Positions 8,797 to 17,544 of a stretch of 64,000 nucleotides of DNA are shown here, one piece after another. Source of the DNA: Pseudomonas mucidolens (GTDB lineage Bacteria; Pseudomonadota; Gammaproteobacteria; Pseudomonadales; Pseudomonadaceae); contig NZ_LT629802.1 in NCBI RefSeq assembly GCF_900106045.1, positions 1,674,001-1,738,000 of the forward strand. The letters run 5' to 3'. The position numbers and the translations under genes were made by a program. The notes beneath the pieces were generated by a model. That model had not been told where the DNA came from. It did not search any database and saw only the letters and a list, made by a program, of their open reading frames with translations. Positions within the stretch are counted from its first letter, which is position 1, and each line of letters starts with the position of its first letter.

Positions 8797-10497
8797 ATGA
8801 TTTCCCACGTGAATCGATTGACCCTGGCGGTCGGCATGGTCATCGCGACCCTGGTCGGCCAGGTAACGGCCGCTCCGGCCGTGCCTTCGGAAAACGCCAC
8901 GATCAACCTGATCCGCCTGCTGGTACAGCAAGGTGTGCTCAAGCAGGAGCAGGCCGAAGGGCTGATCGCCCAGGCTGAAAAAGAGGCGCTGCAGGCGCGC
9001 CAGGCCAGTGCTGCAACGGCGGTTGCCGCCGGCCCGGCCACGGCGCCGGGGGATGTGCGGGTGCAGTACGTGCCGGCAGCGGTACGCGATCAGATTCGCG
9101 ATCAGGTCAAGGCCGAGGTCATGGCCACCGCCAAGCAGGAGAACTGGGCCCAGCCCAATACGTTCCCCGATTGGGTATCGCGCATCAGTTTCGATGGCGA
9201 CATTCGCCTGCGGGACGAGTCGCGCTACTTCTCGGGTAACAACAGCAACGAAATCGTCGATTACGCCAAGCTCAACGAGAACGGTCCCTACGACGTCAAC
9301 AAAGACACCAACACCCGGCTGCCTCCGCTACTCAATACCCGCGAAGATCGCGAGCACCTGTTCCGACTGCGGGCGCGCCTGGGCATGAAAGCGCTGATCT
9401 CGCCGCAATGGACCGCCGGCATTCGCATCGGCACTGGTTCCGACAACAACCCGGTGTCCACCACCCAGACCCTGGGCGGTGGTTTTGGCAAAAAAGACAT
9501 CTGGCTGGACCAGGGCTACCTGAGCTGGAAAGCCTCCCCGGACCTGACCTTGACGGGCGGGCGGATTGCTAACCCGTTCTATTCCACCGACTTGATGTAT
9601 TCCGGCGACCTCAACTTCGACGGCGTGGCGGCGATCTTCAACCACACCCTCAATAACGAGTGAGGCGTGTTCGGCACACTCGGCGCGTTCCCGGTCGAGT
9701 ACAGCTCCGACAGCGCCAGCAGCAACGGCTTCGACAAGGAAGAGAGTGACAACAAGTGGCTGTTCGGCGGGCAGATCGGCGCCAACTGGAAGATCAACCG
9801 CAGCAACAGCCTCAAGGGCGCATTGGCTTACTACCGTTTCGACGACATCGAAGGCCAGCGCTCCAGTCCGTGTTCGCCGTGGGCCGGGCAGCCAGGCTGT
9901 GACACCGACGGTTCGCGCGTGGCCTTCATGCAGAAGGGCAACAGCGTCTTCCTGCTGCGCAACATCAGCGCCAACCCTGCGACTCCGGGCCTGACCCCAC
10001 AGCCGCAATACGTGGGCCTGGCGTCCAAGTTCGATGTACTGGACCTGAACCTGGTCTGGGATGCCGAGTTGCCCGAAGACCTCAAGCTGCGCAGCCAGAC
10101 CAACTTCATTCACAACCTGGCGTACGACAAGGGCGAAATGCTCAAGCGCAGCGAAGGCCAGATCGTCAACAACATCAACCGCAACGGCGAGTTTGAAAGT
10201 GGCGCCAACGCGCTGATGGTGCAGTTCACCCTTGGCAGCGCGCTGGAGATGAAGAAGGCCGGCGACTGGAACCTGTTGGCCGGCTACAAGTACATCCAGC
10301 CGGATGCCTTGCCGGACGGCTTCAACGATTCGTCGTTCCACCTCGGCGGCACCAACGCCAAGGGCTATTTCATCGGCGGCAACTACGGCATCGACAAGAA
10401 CATCTACGCCAGCGCACGCTGGCTCAGTGCCTCGGAAGTCTATGGCGCGCCGTTCGAGGTCGACGTCATGCAACTGGAACTCAACACGCGCTTCTGA
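8797..10497 (+). pseudogene. Putative outer-membrane porin, interrupted by an in-frame TGA
   Basis: One reading frame of 567 codons is split by a TGA at 9661-9663; the same frame continues without a break to the stop at 10495-10497. The ATG at 8797 has AGGAG about ten bases upstream and opens a signal peptide (MISHVNRLTLAVGM...TAAPA); GTG at 8791 is an alternative. A short coiled-coil-like segment (LLVQQGVLKQEQAEGLIAQA) is followed by a barrel-type sequence with many aromatic strands and terminal Phe (LELNTRF). This layout is typical of the putative porin family in which an oligomerising helix precedes the barrel. The text around the stop reads LNNE-stop-GVFGTLGAFPVEY, where Trp (TGG) would fit, so one G-to-A change explains the lesion. 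It is either a real nonsense mutation or a base-call error. Confidence 0.85.
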
Positions 10498-10515
10498 CGC
10501 GCCGGGAGAATACCC

Positions 10516-11151
10516 ATGAACATGCGAATTGGCGGACTGTTGTTGGTCATCGCCAGCCTGACCGCGACGGGCGCTTCGGCCGAAGGCATGGAGGAGCGTC
10601 TGCGCACCCAGTTACGCAGCACCACCGCCCAGTTGCAGGCCCTGCAAAGTGAGCAGGCGCAGGCCAGCGCCGCACGGGTCGCCGCCGAAAACCAGGCCAA
10701 ACAAGCGCAGGCGCAGATCAAGCAATTGACGGCTGAGTTGGACAAGACCCGCGGCGTGGCTGAGCAACTGGTTGGTCAACAACAAGCCTTGCACAGCCAG
10801 GCTCAAGCGCAGGTGGCGGCCAGCGCGGAACAGACCGGCAAGTTCAAGAAGGCCTATGAAGAGCTGCTGGTGCTGGCGCGTGGCAAAGAGTCCGAGCGCG
10901 CACGGTTGCAAGCGCAATTGACCGAGCGTGACACACAAGTGCAGCAATGTTCGGCCAAGAATCAACAGATGTACGGCGTCGCCCAGGAACTGCTGGCAGC
11001 TTACGAAAAAATCGACGTGGCCGAGGTGATGAGCATTCGCCAACCGTTCGCCAGTGGTGCGCGGGTCAAGTTCGAGGAGTTGGCCCAAAGCTTTGGCGAC
11101 GAGCTGTACAAGAGCCGTTTTGATGCGCCCCAGGCGGCGCTCAACCACTGA
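10516..11151 (+). CDS. Periplasmic coiled-coil protein of the pdt-like locus
   Basis: 211 residues with a signal peptide (MNMRIGGLLLVIASLTATGA). Residues about 25-150 form a long Gln/Ala/Glu-rich helix (QLRSTTAQLQALQSEQAQAS, QAQAQIKQLTAELDKTRG) that should make a coiled coil. The end (EVMSIRQPFASGARVKFEEL, AQSFGDELYKSRF) is more globular. I do not recognise an enzymatic domain. It starts 18 bases after the porin gene and ends 14 bases before the next gene, so it is part of the same operon. A periplasmic scaffold between the TonB system and the outer membrane is a possibility only. Confidence 0.8.
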   Translation: MNMRIGGLLLVIASLTATGASAEGMEERLRTQLRSTTAQLQALQSEQAQASAARVAAENQAKQAQAQIKQLTAELDKTRGVAEQLVGQQQALHSQAQAQVAASAEQTGKFKKAYEELLVLARGKESERARLQAQLTERDTQVQQCSAKNQQMYGVAQELLAAYEKIDVAEVMSIRQPFASGARVKFEELAQSFGDELYKSRFDAPQAALNH

Positions 11152-11165
11152 TCAACAAGGAATAG

Positions 11166-11654
11166 ATGAGCATGAGCGAATTAATTACCAGCGTGACCAC
11201 CCAGAGCCTGACCGAACTGCTGCAAGAAGCTGGCTACCGCGTCAATCAGACCGAGCAGAACGGCATCGTGCAGTTGCTCAGCGCCAGCCAGGGCATCGGC
11301 TTTGCTGTGCGTTTCGGCAACCCGGCGACGGAGCAGGGCAGCTATGTAGACTTCACCTACAGTTGCGCACTGCGGGTTCAAGGCCAGTTGCCTGAAGGTC
11401 TGGCGCAAGCGTGGAATGCGTCGCGACGTTTTGCCCGCCTGTCATTGCAGGGCGAATTCCTGCTGATGGAAATGGACGTGGTGGTGGCCGGTGTTGGCGC
11501 GCTGCATCTGCGCAGTCAGCTGGAATTGTGGGACCGGCTGTTGCAGGAGTTTATTGTCTATCTGCGTGAATACAGCCAGAGCGCCGCGCAACTTCAGACC
11601 CAGCCTGAGGCGGCAGCTGCCGTGGATACTCGCGAAGAGGCGCCAGCCCTGTGA
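11166..11654 (+). CDS. YbjN-domain protein
   Basis: 162 residues; the ATG follows AAGGAAT. The sequence ITSVTTQSLTELLQEAGYRV, IGFAVRFGNPA, YVDFTYSCALRV, WNASRRFARLSLQGEFLLME and LRSQLELWDRLLQEFIVYL fits the YbjN fold (type III secretion chaperone-like). No signal peptide, so it is cytoplasmic. Its stop overlaps the GTG start of the PpiC gene by four bases, which implies translational coupling. YbjN proteins are described as modulators of motility and stress; a chaperone-like role for a protein of this secretion locus is inference. Confidence 0.75.
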   Translation: MSMSELITSVTTQSLTELLQEAGYRVNQTEQNGIVQLLSASQGIGFAVRFGNPATEQGSYVDFTYSCALRVQGQLPEGLAQAWNASRRFARLSLQGEFLLMEMDVVVAGVGALHLRSQLELWDRLLQEFIVYLREYSQSAAQLQTQPEAAAAVDTREEAPAL

Positions 11655-12586
11655 AAAAACCAACCCTGGTGGTCGGCGCGGGTGCGCTGGTCCTTTTGGT
11701 GGTGGCGGTGGGCTTGAGTTTGCGCCCAGGCAGTGATCCGGTGGCCGCCCAGCAACCGCCCGCTGACACCTTCCCGGAAGGCCTCGCGGTGGCGCGTCTG
11801 GGCAATCAGCAGGTGGCGTTGCCGGAGCTGAAAGCGTTGCTGGCGACCCTGCCGGCTGAGTCTCGCGAGCAGTTGCGGGGTAACCGTGGCGCCCTGGAAA
11901 CCTGGATTCGCTCGCGCCTGGCGCAGAAAGCCGTGCTGGAACAGGCCGACGCCCAGGGCTGGCGCCAGCGTCCCGAGGTGGAGCAGCAAACCCGTGCCGC
12001 CACCGAGCAGATTGTGTTTCGCGACTACATGTTGTCGGTCAGCCAAGTACCCGCCGATTACCCCAGCGCCGCCGAATTGCAGCAGGCCTATGACAGCGGC
12101 AAGGCGCAATGGGTAACGCCGGCGTTGTACCGGGTCAGCCAGATCTTCCTGGCGGTCGGTGATCCCCAGCGTGTTGAATCGGTGCGACGCCAGGCTCAGG
12201 AGCTGAGTCGCAGGGCCCAGGCCGCGCCTGATGAGTTCGCCGCGTTGGCCAGCCAATACTCCCAGGACGAAGGCACCGCCAAGCGCGGTGGCGACTCGGG
12301 TCTGCAACCCTTGCAGCAACTGGTGCCGGAGGTGCGTGGCGTGGTCTCTCGTCTCAAGCCGGGCGCCGTTTCGGACGCGGTCCAGAGTGCGGCCGGATTC
12401 CATGTACTCAAAGTCACCGAGCAACAACCGGCGCGTACCGCCAGCCTTGACGAGCTGCGCGAACGCTTGACGCAAGCCCTGCGGGAGCAACGTCAGGAAC
12501 AGATAGCCAAGGCTTACCTGGAAGGCATGCTCAATACCGCCACCTTGAGCATCGACGGCGCCGAATTGAACAAAGTGCTGGAGTAA
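11651..12586 (+). CDS. PpiC-type peptidyl-prolyl cis-trans isomerase (SurA-like foldase)
   Basis: 311 residues from a GTG start overlapping the previous stop. An N-terminal membrane helix or signal anchor (TLVVGAGALVLLVVAVGLSL) puts the protein in the periplasm. A helical chaperone region (about 50-140, LLATLPAESREQLRGNRGAL) precedes a parvulin domain (about 150-270) with the hallmarks VSQIFLAV, FAALASQYSQDEGTAKRGGD, SGLQPLQQLVPEV and AVQSAAGFHVLKV. It should assist folding of the exoprotein, TpsB or porin made by the same operon. It is the last clear structural gene before the regulator. Confidence 0.9.
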   Translation: MKKPTLVVGAGALVLLVVAVGLSLRPGSDPVAAQQPPADTFPEGLAVARLGNQQVALPELKALLATLPAESREQLRGNRGALETWIRSRLAQKAVLEQADAQGWRQRPEVEQQTRAATEQIVFRDYMLSVSQVPADYPSAAELQQAYDSGKAQWVTPALYRVSQIFLAVGDPQRVESVRRQAQELSRRAQAAPDEFAALASQYSQDEGTAKRGGDSGLQPLQQLVPEVRGVVSRLKPGAVSDAVQSAAGFHVLKVTEQQPARTASLDELRERLTQALREQRQEQIAKAYLEGMLNTATLSIDGAELNKVLE

Positions 12587-12636
12587 GGCGCTGCGGTACG
12601 CATGGATGCACAGACCCATCAGACAGGGAGTTTCCA

Positions 12637-13623
12637 ATGGACTATCCAGAGCCCGGCACCCCCCAAGGCATGCTGCCGTACCGCTCGCCCGGCGAACCAC
12701 GCGAGGCTTGGTTGGCCTTGGCGACCTCGATCGATCCCGAAGTGGCGGGGTACTTCCTGATCAGTGCCCGCTGTGGCTGTTTCATGCAGGCGGCACGCAG
12801 TCTGAATATCAAGGCGACGTTGTTGCGTAAGCGGCTGGTTCAGTTGGAAGAGCAGATGCAACGCTCGCTGTTCAGCTATCAGGGCAACGTGCTTACCTTG
12901 AGTCGTGACGGCCAGCAGTTGCAGGCCCGACTGATCGCCCTGGTCCACGAGCGGCGCTTGCCGGTGCAGGAGCAACCACTGATGCGCCTGGCGGTTGCCG
13001 AGACGATCCTGCACGACATCTTGGGGCGTGACTTGATCGCGCTACTGCGCCGCAATGCCCGTATACGCCTGGATATTGTGTCCATCGACAGCCCGTTGGC
13101 ATTGCAGGCCGTTGAAGCGGACGTGGTGCTGTGGCTGGGGGCCATCGACTCGCCGGAACCGGGGCCGCGTTTCGTCACGCATCCACCGCAAGCCCTGGCG
13201 CGTCTGGAGTACCTGCCGCATATCGCCAAACGCTACTCGCGCCTGGCGGCGCGTCCGGACAGTATTGATGACCTGATGGATTACATGTTGGTGCAATGGC
13301 AGCCTGACTACCTGGTCGACGCGTTGCAGCCGTGGAACCGGCTGGTGCAGCAACGCGTAGCGGGAGTGGTGCAGGTGCAGGCGTATCCTTTGATGCTGGA
13401 GATGATTCGATGCAGCGCGTGTATTGGTTTGCTGCCGCGCTACATGAGTTTTTTCGACCGAGGCTTGACCGCCTTGCCCGGATTGTTTGGCGAGGACATG
13501 CAACGCCAGGTGTGGATGGCGGTCAATGCCGCGACTGCGCATCCGCAAGAGGTAGAGATGCTGGTGGCGATGCTGCTCAAAACGTTTGAAGAGCGGCGGG
13601 AGTGGTTCAGCGCAGAGCGCTGA
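12637..13623 (+). CDS. LysR-like transcriptional regulator of the pdt-like locus
   Basis: 328 residues; GGGAG precedes the ATG. The helix-turn-helix is displaced by about 40 residues from the N-terminus and reads YFLISARCGCFMQAARSLNI, then LLRKRLVQLEEQMQRSLFSY, the LysR layout with several atypical residues. The effector half is weakly conserved but has the expected LysR-like ends (IGLLPRYMSFFDRGL). It follows ppiC by 50 bases on the same strand, unlike the usual divergent LysR arrangement. Its position matches the regulator at the end of the comparable P. aeruginosa locus (recollection). Confidence 0.75.
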   Translation: MDYPEPGTPQGMLPYRSPGEPREAWLALATSIDPEVAGYFLISARCGCFMQAARSLNIKATLLRKRLVQLEEQMQRSLFSYQGNVLTLSRDGQQLQARLIALVHERRLPVQEQPLMRLAVAETILHDILGRDLIALLRRNARIRLDIVSIDSPLALQAVEADVVLWLGAIDSPEPGPRFVTHPPQALARLEYLPHIAKRYSRLAARPDSIDDLMDYMLVQWQPDYLVDALQPWNRLVQQRVAGVVQVQAYPLMLEMIRCSACIGLLPRYMSFFDRGLTALPGLFGEDMQRQVWMAVNAATAHPQEVEMLVAMLLKTFEERREWFSAER

Positions 13624-13641
13624 GCACTGGCTACGGGATGC

Positions 13642-14070
13642 TCAGGCCACCACTGCCTGAATCTGCAACGCACCGTCAACGTCCTTGACCAGGCCACTGG
13701 CCAGCAACAGTGGCAACAAGCGTTTGTGCAACTGCGGTTCGACAAACTCCTTCAGCGTTTCCAGCGCCAGATCACCGCTGCCGGGCAACTCGGCCTTGGT
13801 ATAGGACAACCAGGCCTTCTTCAATGCCAATAACACATCGCTGGCGGCAGTAGACGCGAAGCGGCGGTTGCTTACCTGGCCCTGGAAGTTGAAGGTGTGC
13901 TGATACGCGTAACCGCTCTCGTCGCCGGCGCTGGCGACACAGCGTACGCACGTGCATGGGCCATCACCGAAGGCGGCAAGCAGGTAGCTATTGAAGTCCA
14001 CCACGGGCTTGAGCGACAGGCGCTTGTCCACTTCGAACAGGTCCCCGGTCATTTTGGCATCAGTACTCAC
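13642..14070 (-). CDS. Conserved hypothetical protein, 142 aa
   Basis: Read from a GTG at 14070 with GAGGA about eight bases upstream. The sequence contains a Cys-rich patch (GDGPCTCVRCVASAGDESGY) and then an alpha-helical C-terminal half (DLALETLKEFVEPQLHKRLL). No signal peptide and no membrane segment. The three closely spaced cysteines could bind a metal, but I do not recognise the family. It is convergent with the LysR-like gene and stands alone. Confidence 0.65.
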   Translation of the reverse strand: MSTDAKMTGDLFEVDKRLSLKPVVDFNSYLLAAFGDGPCTCVRCVASAGDESGYAYQHTFNFQGQVSNRRFASTAASDVLLALKKAWLSYTKAELPGSGDLALETLKEFVEPQLHKRLLPLLLASGLVKDVDGALQIQAVVA

Positions 14071-14167
14071 GGTGCGTTTCCTCGCAGGTCTACGGCAGTT
14101 TTTTCAAAGCGCGGCACGATACCAGTCGGACGGCGGCTATGGGGATTTTTCCATGAACACTTGGACA

Positions 14168-14956
14168 TTAACGGAAAAACTCCCCCGGCGTGGCTTCGAA
14201 CTGCTGGCGAAACGCAGCAATAAACGCCGATATCGACTCGTAGCCACACCCCAGTGCAACGTCCGTCACCCGTTCGCCGCGCTCCAGGGCGGGCAGGGCG
14301 CCCAGTAGTCGCAAGCGTTGGCGCCAGGCGCGGAACGTCAGGCCGGTGTCGCTCAAGAACAATCGGCTCAGGGTTTTTTCGCTGACGCCGAGCTTCTGGC
14401 TCCATTGTCCCAGCGTGGTCGACTGTTCCGGACGCAGGTTCAAGCTACGGTATATCTGCCGCAAGCGACTGTCATGCGGCAGTGGCAGCATCAAGTCCAC
14501 CTGCGGCGCGGCGGCCAATTGGTCCAGCAGCACTTGGGCCAGTCGCCCATCTGGTCCGTCCTCGACATACGCCACCGGCAGTTCGCTGAAACGACGAATC
14601 AATTCGCGCAGCAGATCGCTTACGGCCAACACCTGGCAGCGCTCGGCCGCCCAACCGGTCACGCTGCAATCGAGGTACAGGCTGCGCATCTCCGTGTGCG
14701 GCGAACTGAACACCTGGTGCGGCATCCCCGCCGGGATCCATACCGCGCGCTGGGGTGGCGCGACAAAGCGCCCGGCGCTGGTCTGGATCTCCAATACCCC
14801 GGAAATCGCATACGACAACTGCACCCACGGGTGGCTGTGGCGCCGGGTGAGGGCGCGATTGGGCAGGGATTCGGTGCGGCCGTACACCGGTCGTGGCAGG
14901 CTGGACAGCCCGGGAATTGTGCGGCGGACGGTCTGTTCATGTCCTTTAGGCGGCAT
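14168..14956 (-). CDS. AraC-family regulator with N-terminal cupin domain
   Basis: 262 residues. Residues about 35-110 form an AraC-type sensor cupin (RRHSHPWVQLSYAISGVLEI, APPQRAVWIPAGMPHQVFSS). Residues about 165-260 hold two helix-turn-helix motifs (TTLGQWSQKLGVSEKTLSRL and RVTDVALGCGYESISAFIAA, ending FRQQFEATPGEFFR). It is divergent from the BASS-type transporter, with 85 bases between the starts, and probably controls it (inference from position). The start has only a weak ribosome site. Confidence 0.9.
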   Translation of the reverse strand: MPPKGHEQTVRRTIPGLSSLPRPVYGRTESLPNRALTRRHSHPWVQLSYAISGVLEIQTSAGRFVAPPQRAVWIPAGMPHQVFSSPHTEMRSLYLDCSVTGWAAERCQVLAVSDLLRELIRRFSELPVAYVEDGPDGRLAQVLLDQLAAAPQVDLMLPLPHDSRLRQIYRSLNLRPEQSTTLGQWSQKLGVSEKTLSRLFLSDTGLTFRAWRQRLRLLGALPALERGERVTDVALGCGYESISAFIAAFRQQFEATPGEFFR

Positions 14957-15041
14957 TTACTGGCTCGTTGGCGTTAGTCGGTAACAGGCCGTTACGTTAG
15001 AGTCGGCATGACGCTCTTGGCAACCCCTGGAAGAACCGCTC

Positions 15042-16040
15042 ATGACCCGCCCTCGTTTTTTACCCGACAACTTCACCCTGACCTTGATTGCCACGGTGAT
15101 CCTCGCCTCGCTGCTGCCCGCCAGCGGCCAGACCGCCGTGGCCTTCGGCTGGGTGACCAACCTCGCCATTGCGCTGCTGTTCTTCCTCCACGGTGCCAAG
15201 CTCTCACGCCAGGCCATCGTCGCCGGTGCCGGCCACTGGCGCTTGCACCTGCTGGTGTTCAGCCTGACGTTCGTGCTGTTCCCGCTGTTGGGTCTGGCGC
15301 TCAAGCCATTGCTGTCACCGATGATCGGCAAAGATTTGTACATGGGCATGCTCTACCTGTGTGCGCTACCGGCCACGGTGCAGTCGGCGATTGCCTTCAC
15401 GTCCCTGGCCCGCGGCAATATCCCCGCGGCGATTTGCAGCGCGGCGGCCTCCAGCCTATTCGGCATCTTCCTGACACCGCTGCTGGTGACCTTGCTGCTC
15501 AACGTGCAGGGTGACGGCGCTTCCACCGTTGACGCAATTATTAAAATCAGCGTGCAATTGCTGCTGCCGTTCGTTGCCGGGCAAATCGCTCGTCGCTGGA
15601 TCGGTGCCTGGGTCGGGCGCAACAAGGCCTGGCTGAAGTTCGTCGATCAGGGCTCGATCCTGCTGGTGGTCTACGGCGCCTTCAGTGAAGCGGTCAACGA
15701 AGGTATCTGGCACCAGATCCCGTTGTGGGAGCTGGGTGGCCTGGTGGTGGCCTGTTGTGTATTGCTGGCGCTGGTGCTGGTGGCCTCTACGGTGTCGGGC
15801 AAGGTTTTTGGTTTTAACCAGGAAGACCGCATCACCATCCTGTTCTGCGGTTCGAAGAAAAGCCTGGCCACCGGCGTGCCAATGGCCCAGGTGTTGTTTG
15901 CTGGCAGCACCATCGGTGTACTGATTCTGCCGTTGATGTTGTTCCATCAGATTCAGTTGATGGTCTGCGCGGTGCTGGCTCAGCGCTATGCCCGGCGGCC
16001 GGAGACGATTTCAGAGATGATGGCGCAAGTCGATCCCTGA
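15042..16040 (+). CDS. Bile acid:sodium symporter-like transporter (SBF-like/YfeH family)
   Basis: 332 residues with about ten hydrophobic helices covering nearly the whole length. Motifs typical of the SBF-like family are present: LFFLHGAKLSRQAIVAGAGH, LPATVQSAIAFTSLARGNIP, AAICSAAASSLFGIFLTPLL and FCGSKKSLATGVPMAQVLF. Inner-membrane transporter of an unknown organic anion. GGAAGAACC precedes the ATG. The divergent AraC gene is the likely regulator. Confidence 0.9.
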   Translation: MTRPRFLPDNFTLTLIATVILASLLPASGQTAVAFGWVTNLAIALLFFLHGAKLSRQAIVAGAGHWRLHLLVFSLTFVLFPLLGLALKPLLSPMIGKDLYMGMLYLCALPATVQSAIAFTSLARGNIPAAICSAAASSLFGIFLTPLLVTLLLNVQGDGASTVDAIIKISVQLLLPFVAGQIARRWIGAWVGRNKAWLKFVDQGSILLVVYGAFSEAVNEGIWHQIPLWELGGLVVACCVLLALVLVASTVSGKVFGFNQEDRITILFCGSKKSLATGVPMAQVLFAGSTIGVLILPLMLFHQIQLMVCAVLAQRYARRPETISEMMAQVDP

Positions 16041-16126
16041 ACCATCGTGTTACTATTTTTGCGCGCTGCTCCTGGGCTGGCATCGGGCCTCCAGGACCGC
16101 GCGTAACAGAGTAAAACGACCCGTCA

Positions 16127-17308
16127 ATGAGCACCTGCGCCGCAACACCTCAAGCTAACTGGCAACCGGTCATCGCTCTCGCGCTGGCGGCCTTTGTTTT
16201 CAATACCACCGAATTTGTCCCGGTCGGCTTGCTCAGTGCCATCGGTGCCAGCTTCGCTATGCCGATTGCCAACGTCGGGTTGATGCTGACCATCTATGCC
16301 TGGGTGGTGTCGTTGACGTCGCTGCCGGTGATGTTGCTGACCCGGAACGTTGAGCGGCGCAAGTTATTGATCGTGCTGTTCGGCATGTTCATTGCCAGTC
16401 ACATACTGTCCAGCGTGGCCAACAGCTTCGGTTTATTGATGGTCAGTCGGATTGGTATTGCGCTGTCCCATGCGCTGTTCTGGTCCATTACCGCGTCCCT
16501 GGCCGTGCGTCTGGCACCGCAGGGCAAGCAGGTCCAGGCCCTTGGCTTGCTCGCCACCGGTACGTCGCTGGCGATGGTGTTGGGGATTCCGCTGGGACGT
16601 CTGCTGGGTGAAGCCATGGGCTGGCGCACCACGTTTTTGGTGATCGCCGCGTTCGCTGCCGCGCTGGTGTTTTGGCTGGCGCGCACCTTGCCGTTGCTGC
16701 CCAGCCAGAACTCGGGTTCGTTACGCAGCCTGCCGCTGCTGTTCAAACGCCCGGCGCTGGTGGCGCTCTATATGTTGACCGCCTTGGTGGTGACTGCGCA
16801 GTTCACCGCCTATAGCTACATTGAGCCTTTCGTCGAGCGTGTCGCGGGTCTCGGGGGGAGCGTCGTGACCCTGGTGCTGCTGGTGTTTGGCGGTGCAGGC
16901 ATCATCGGTTCGCTGTTATTCAGTCTGTTGCATCGTTTCAATCCCTATCGATTCCTGGTCATCGCCGTGTCCGTCCTAGCGCTGTGCCTGGGGTTGCTGT
17001 TGCCGCTCAGTGGTGATGTTTCGTATTTGGTGGGGTTGAGTGTGTTCTGGGGCATGGCGATTATGGCGTTTGGCCTGGCCTTGCAGTCGAAAGTGCTGGT
17101 GCTGGCACCGGATGCCACTGATGTGGCAATGGCGATGTTTTCCGGGATTTACAATATCGGGATTGGTGGTGGGGCGTTGTTGGGGAGTTGGGTGGGTGGA
17201 CACTTCGGGTTTGCCTGGATTGGAGCGGCGGGCGGCGGGTTGGCGGTGATGGCTCTGGGGGGGTATTGCTTGGCGATTTATCGGTTTGGGCAGGGTGGGG
17301 GACGATGA
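16127..17308 (+). CDS. sotB: SotB-type MFS sugar efflux transporter
   Basis: 393 residues and twelve predicted helices, close to the 396 of E. coli SotB. The N-terminus [20 protein letters not shown] and the segment [20 protein letters not shown] are characteristic of the SotB/YdeA arabinose-efflux branch of the major facilitator superfamily. Expected to export sugars such as arabinose or IPTG-like compounds; the exact substrate is not set by sequence. It follows the SBF-like gene by 86 bases, possibly with its own promoter. A palindromic repeat begins a few bases after the stop. Confidence 0.85.
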   Translation: MSTCAATPQANWQPVIALALAAFVFNTTEFVPVGLLSAIGASFAMPIANVGLMLTIYAWVVSLTSLPVMLLTRNVERRKLLIVLFGMFIASHILSSVANSFGLLMVSRIGIALSHALFWSITASLAVRLAPQGKQVQALGLLATGTSLAMVLGIPLGRLLGEAMGWRTTFLVIAAFAAALVFWLARTLPLLPSQNSGSLRSLPLLFKRPALVALYMLTALVVTAQFTAYSYIEPFVERVAGLGGSVVTLVLLVFGGAGIIGSLLFSLLHRFNPYRFLVIAVSVLALCLGLLLPLSGDVSYLVGLSVFWGMAIMAFGLALQSKVLVLAPDATDVAMAMFSGIYNIGIGGGALLGSWVGGHFGFAWIGAAGGGLAVMALGGYCLAIYRFGQGGGR

Positions 17309-17313
17309 TTTTT

Positions 17314-17510
17314 GGTTGGCTTGAGAACTCCCCCTCACCCTAGCCCTCACCCAACGGGGGCGAGGGGATTGACCGAAGTGTGCTGAGAAACTGGGCGACC
17401 TGAACGACCGTTTTGAGTGTGGATTCAAAGCCGATCTTTCAGGTCGCAGTAAACCATCAATATCCCTCGGTCAGTCTCCTCGCCCTCTGGGAGAGGGTTA
17501 GGGTGAGGGG
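17314..17510. repeat. Long palindromic repeat, family 2, copy 1
   Basis: The ends CCCCTCACCCTAGCCCTCAC and GAGAGGGTTAGGGTGAGGGG are inverted. The core carries GCGACCTGAACGACCG, GGATTCAAAGCCGATC and TTTCAGGTCGC. Two more copies are at 35851-36062 and 51804-52220. The core of copy 2 is inverted relative to this one although the left flank (GGTTGGCTTGAGAAC) is the same in both. It lies between convergent genes and is non-coding. Confidence 0.8.
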
Positions 17511-17544
17511 GCTGGCCGTAGGGGCGGGATAGCCGCCCTCAGAC

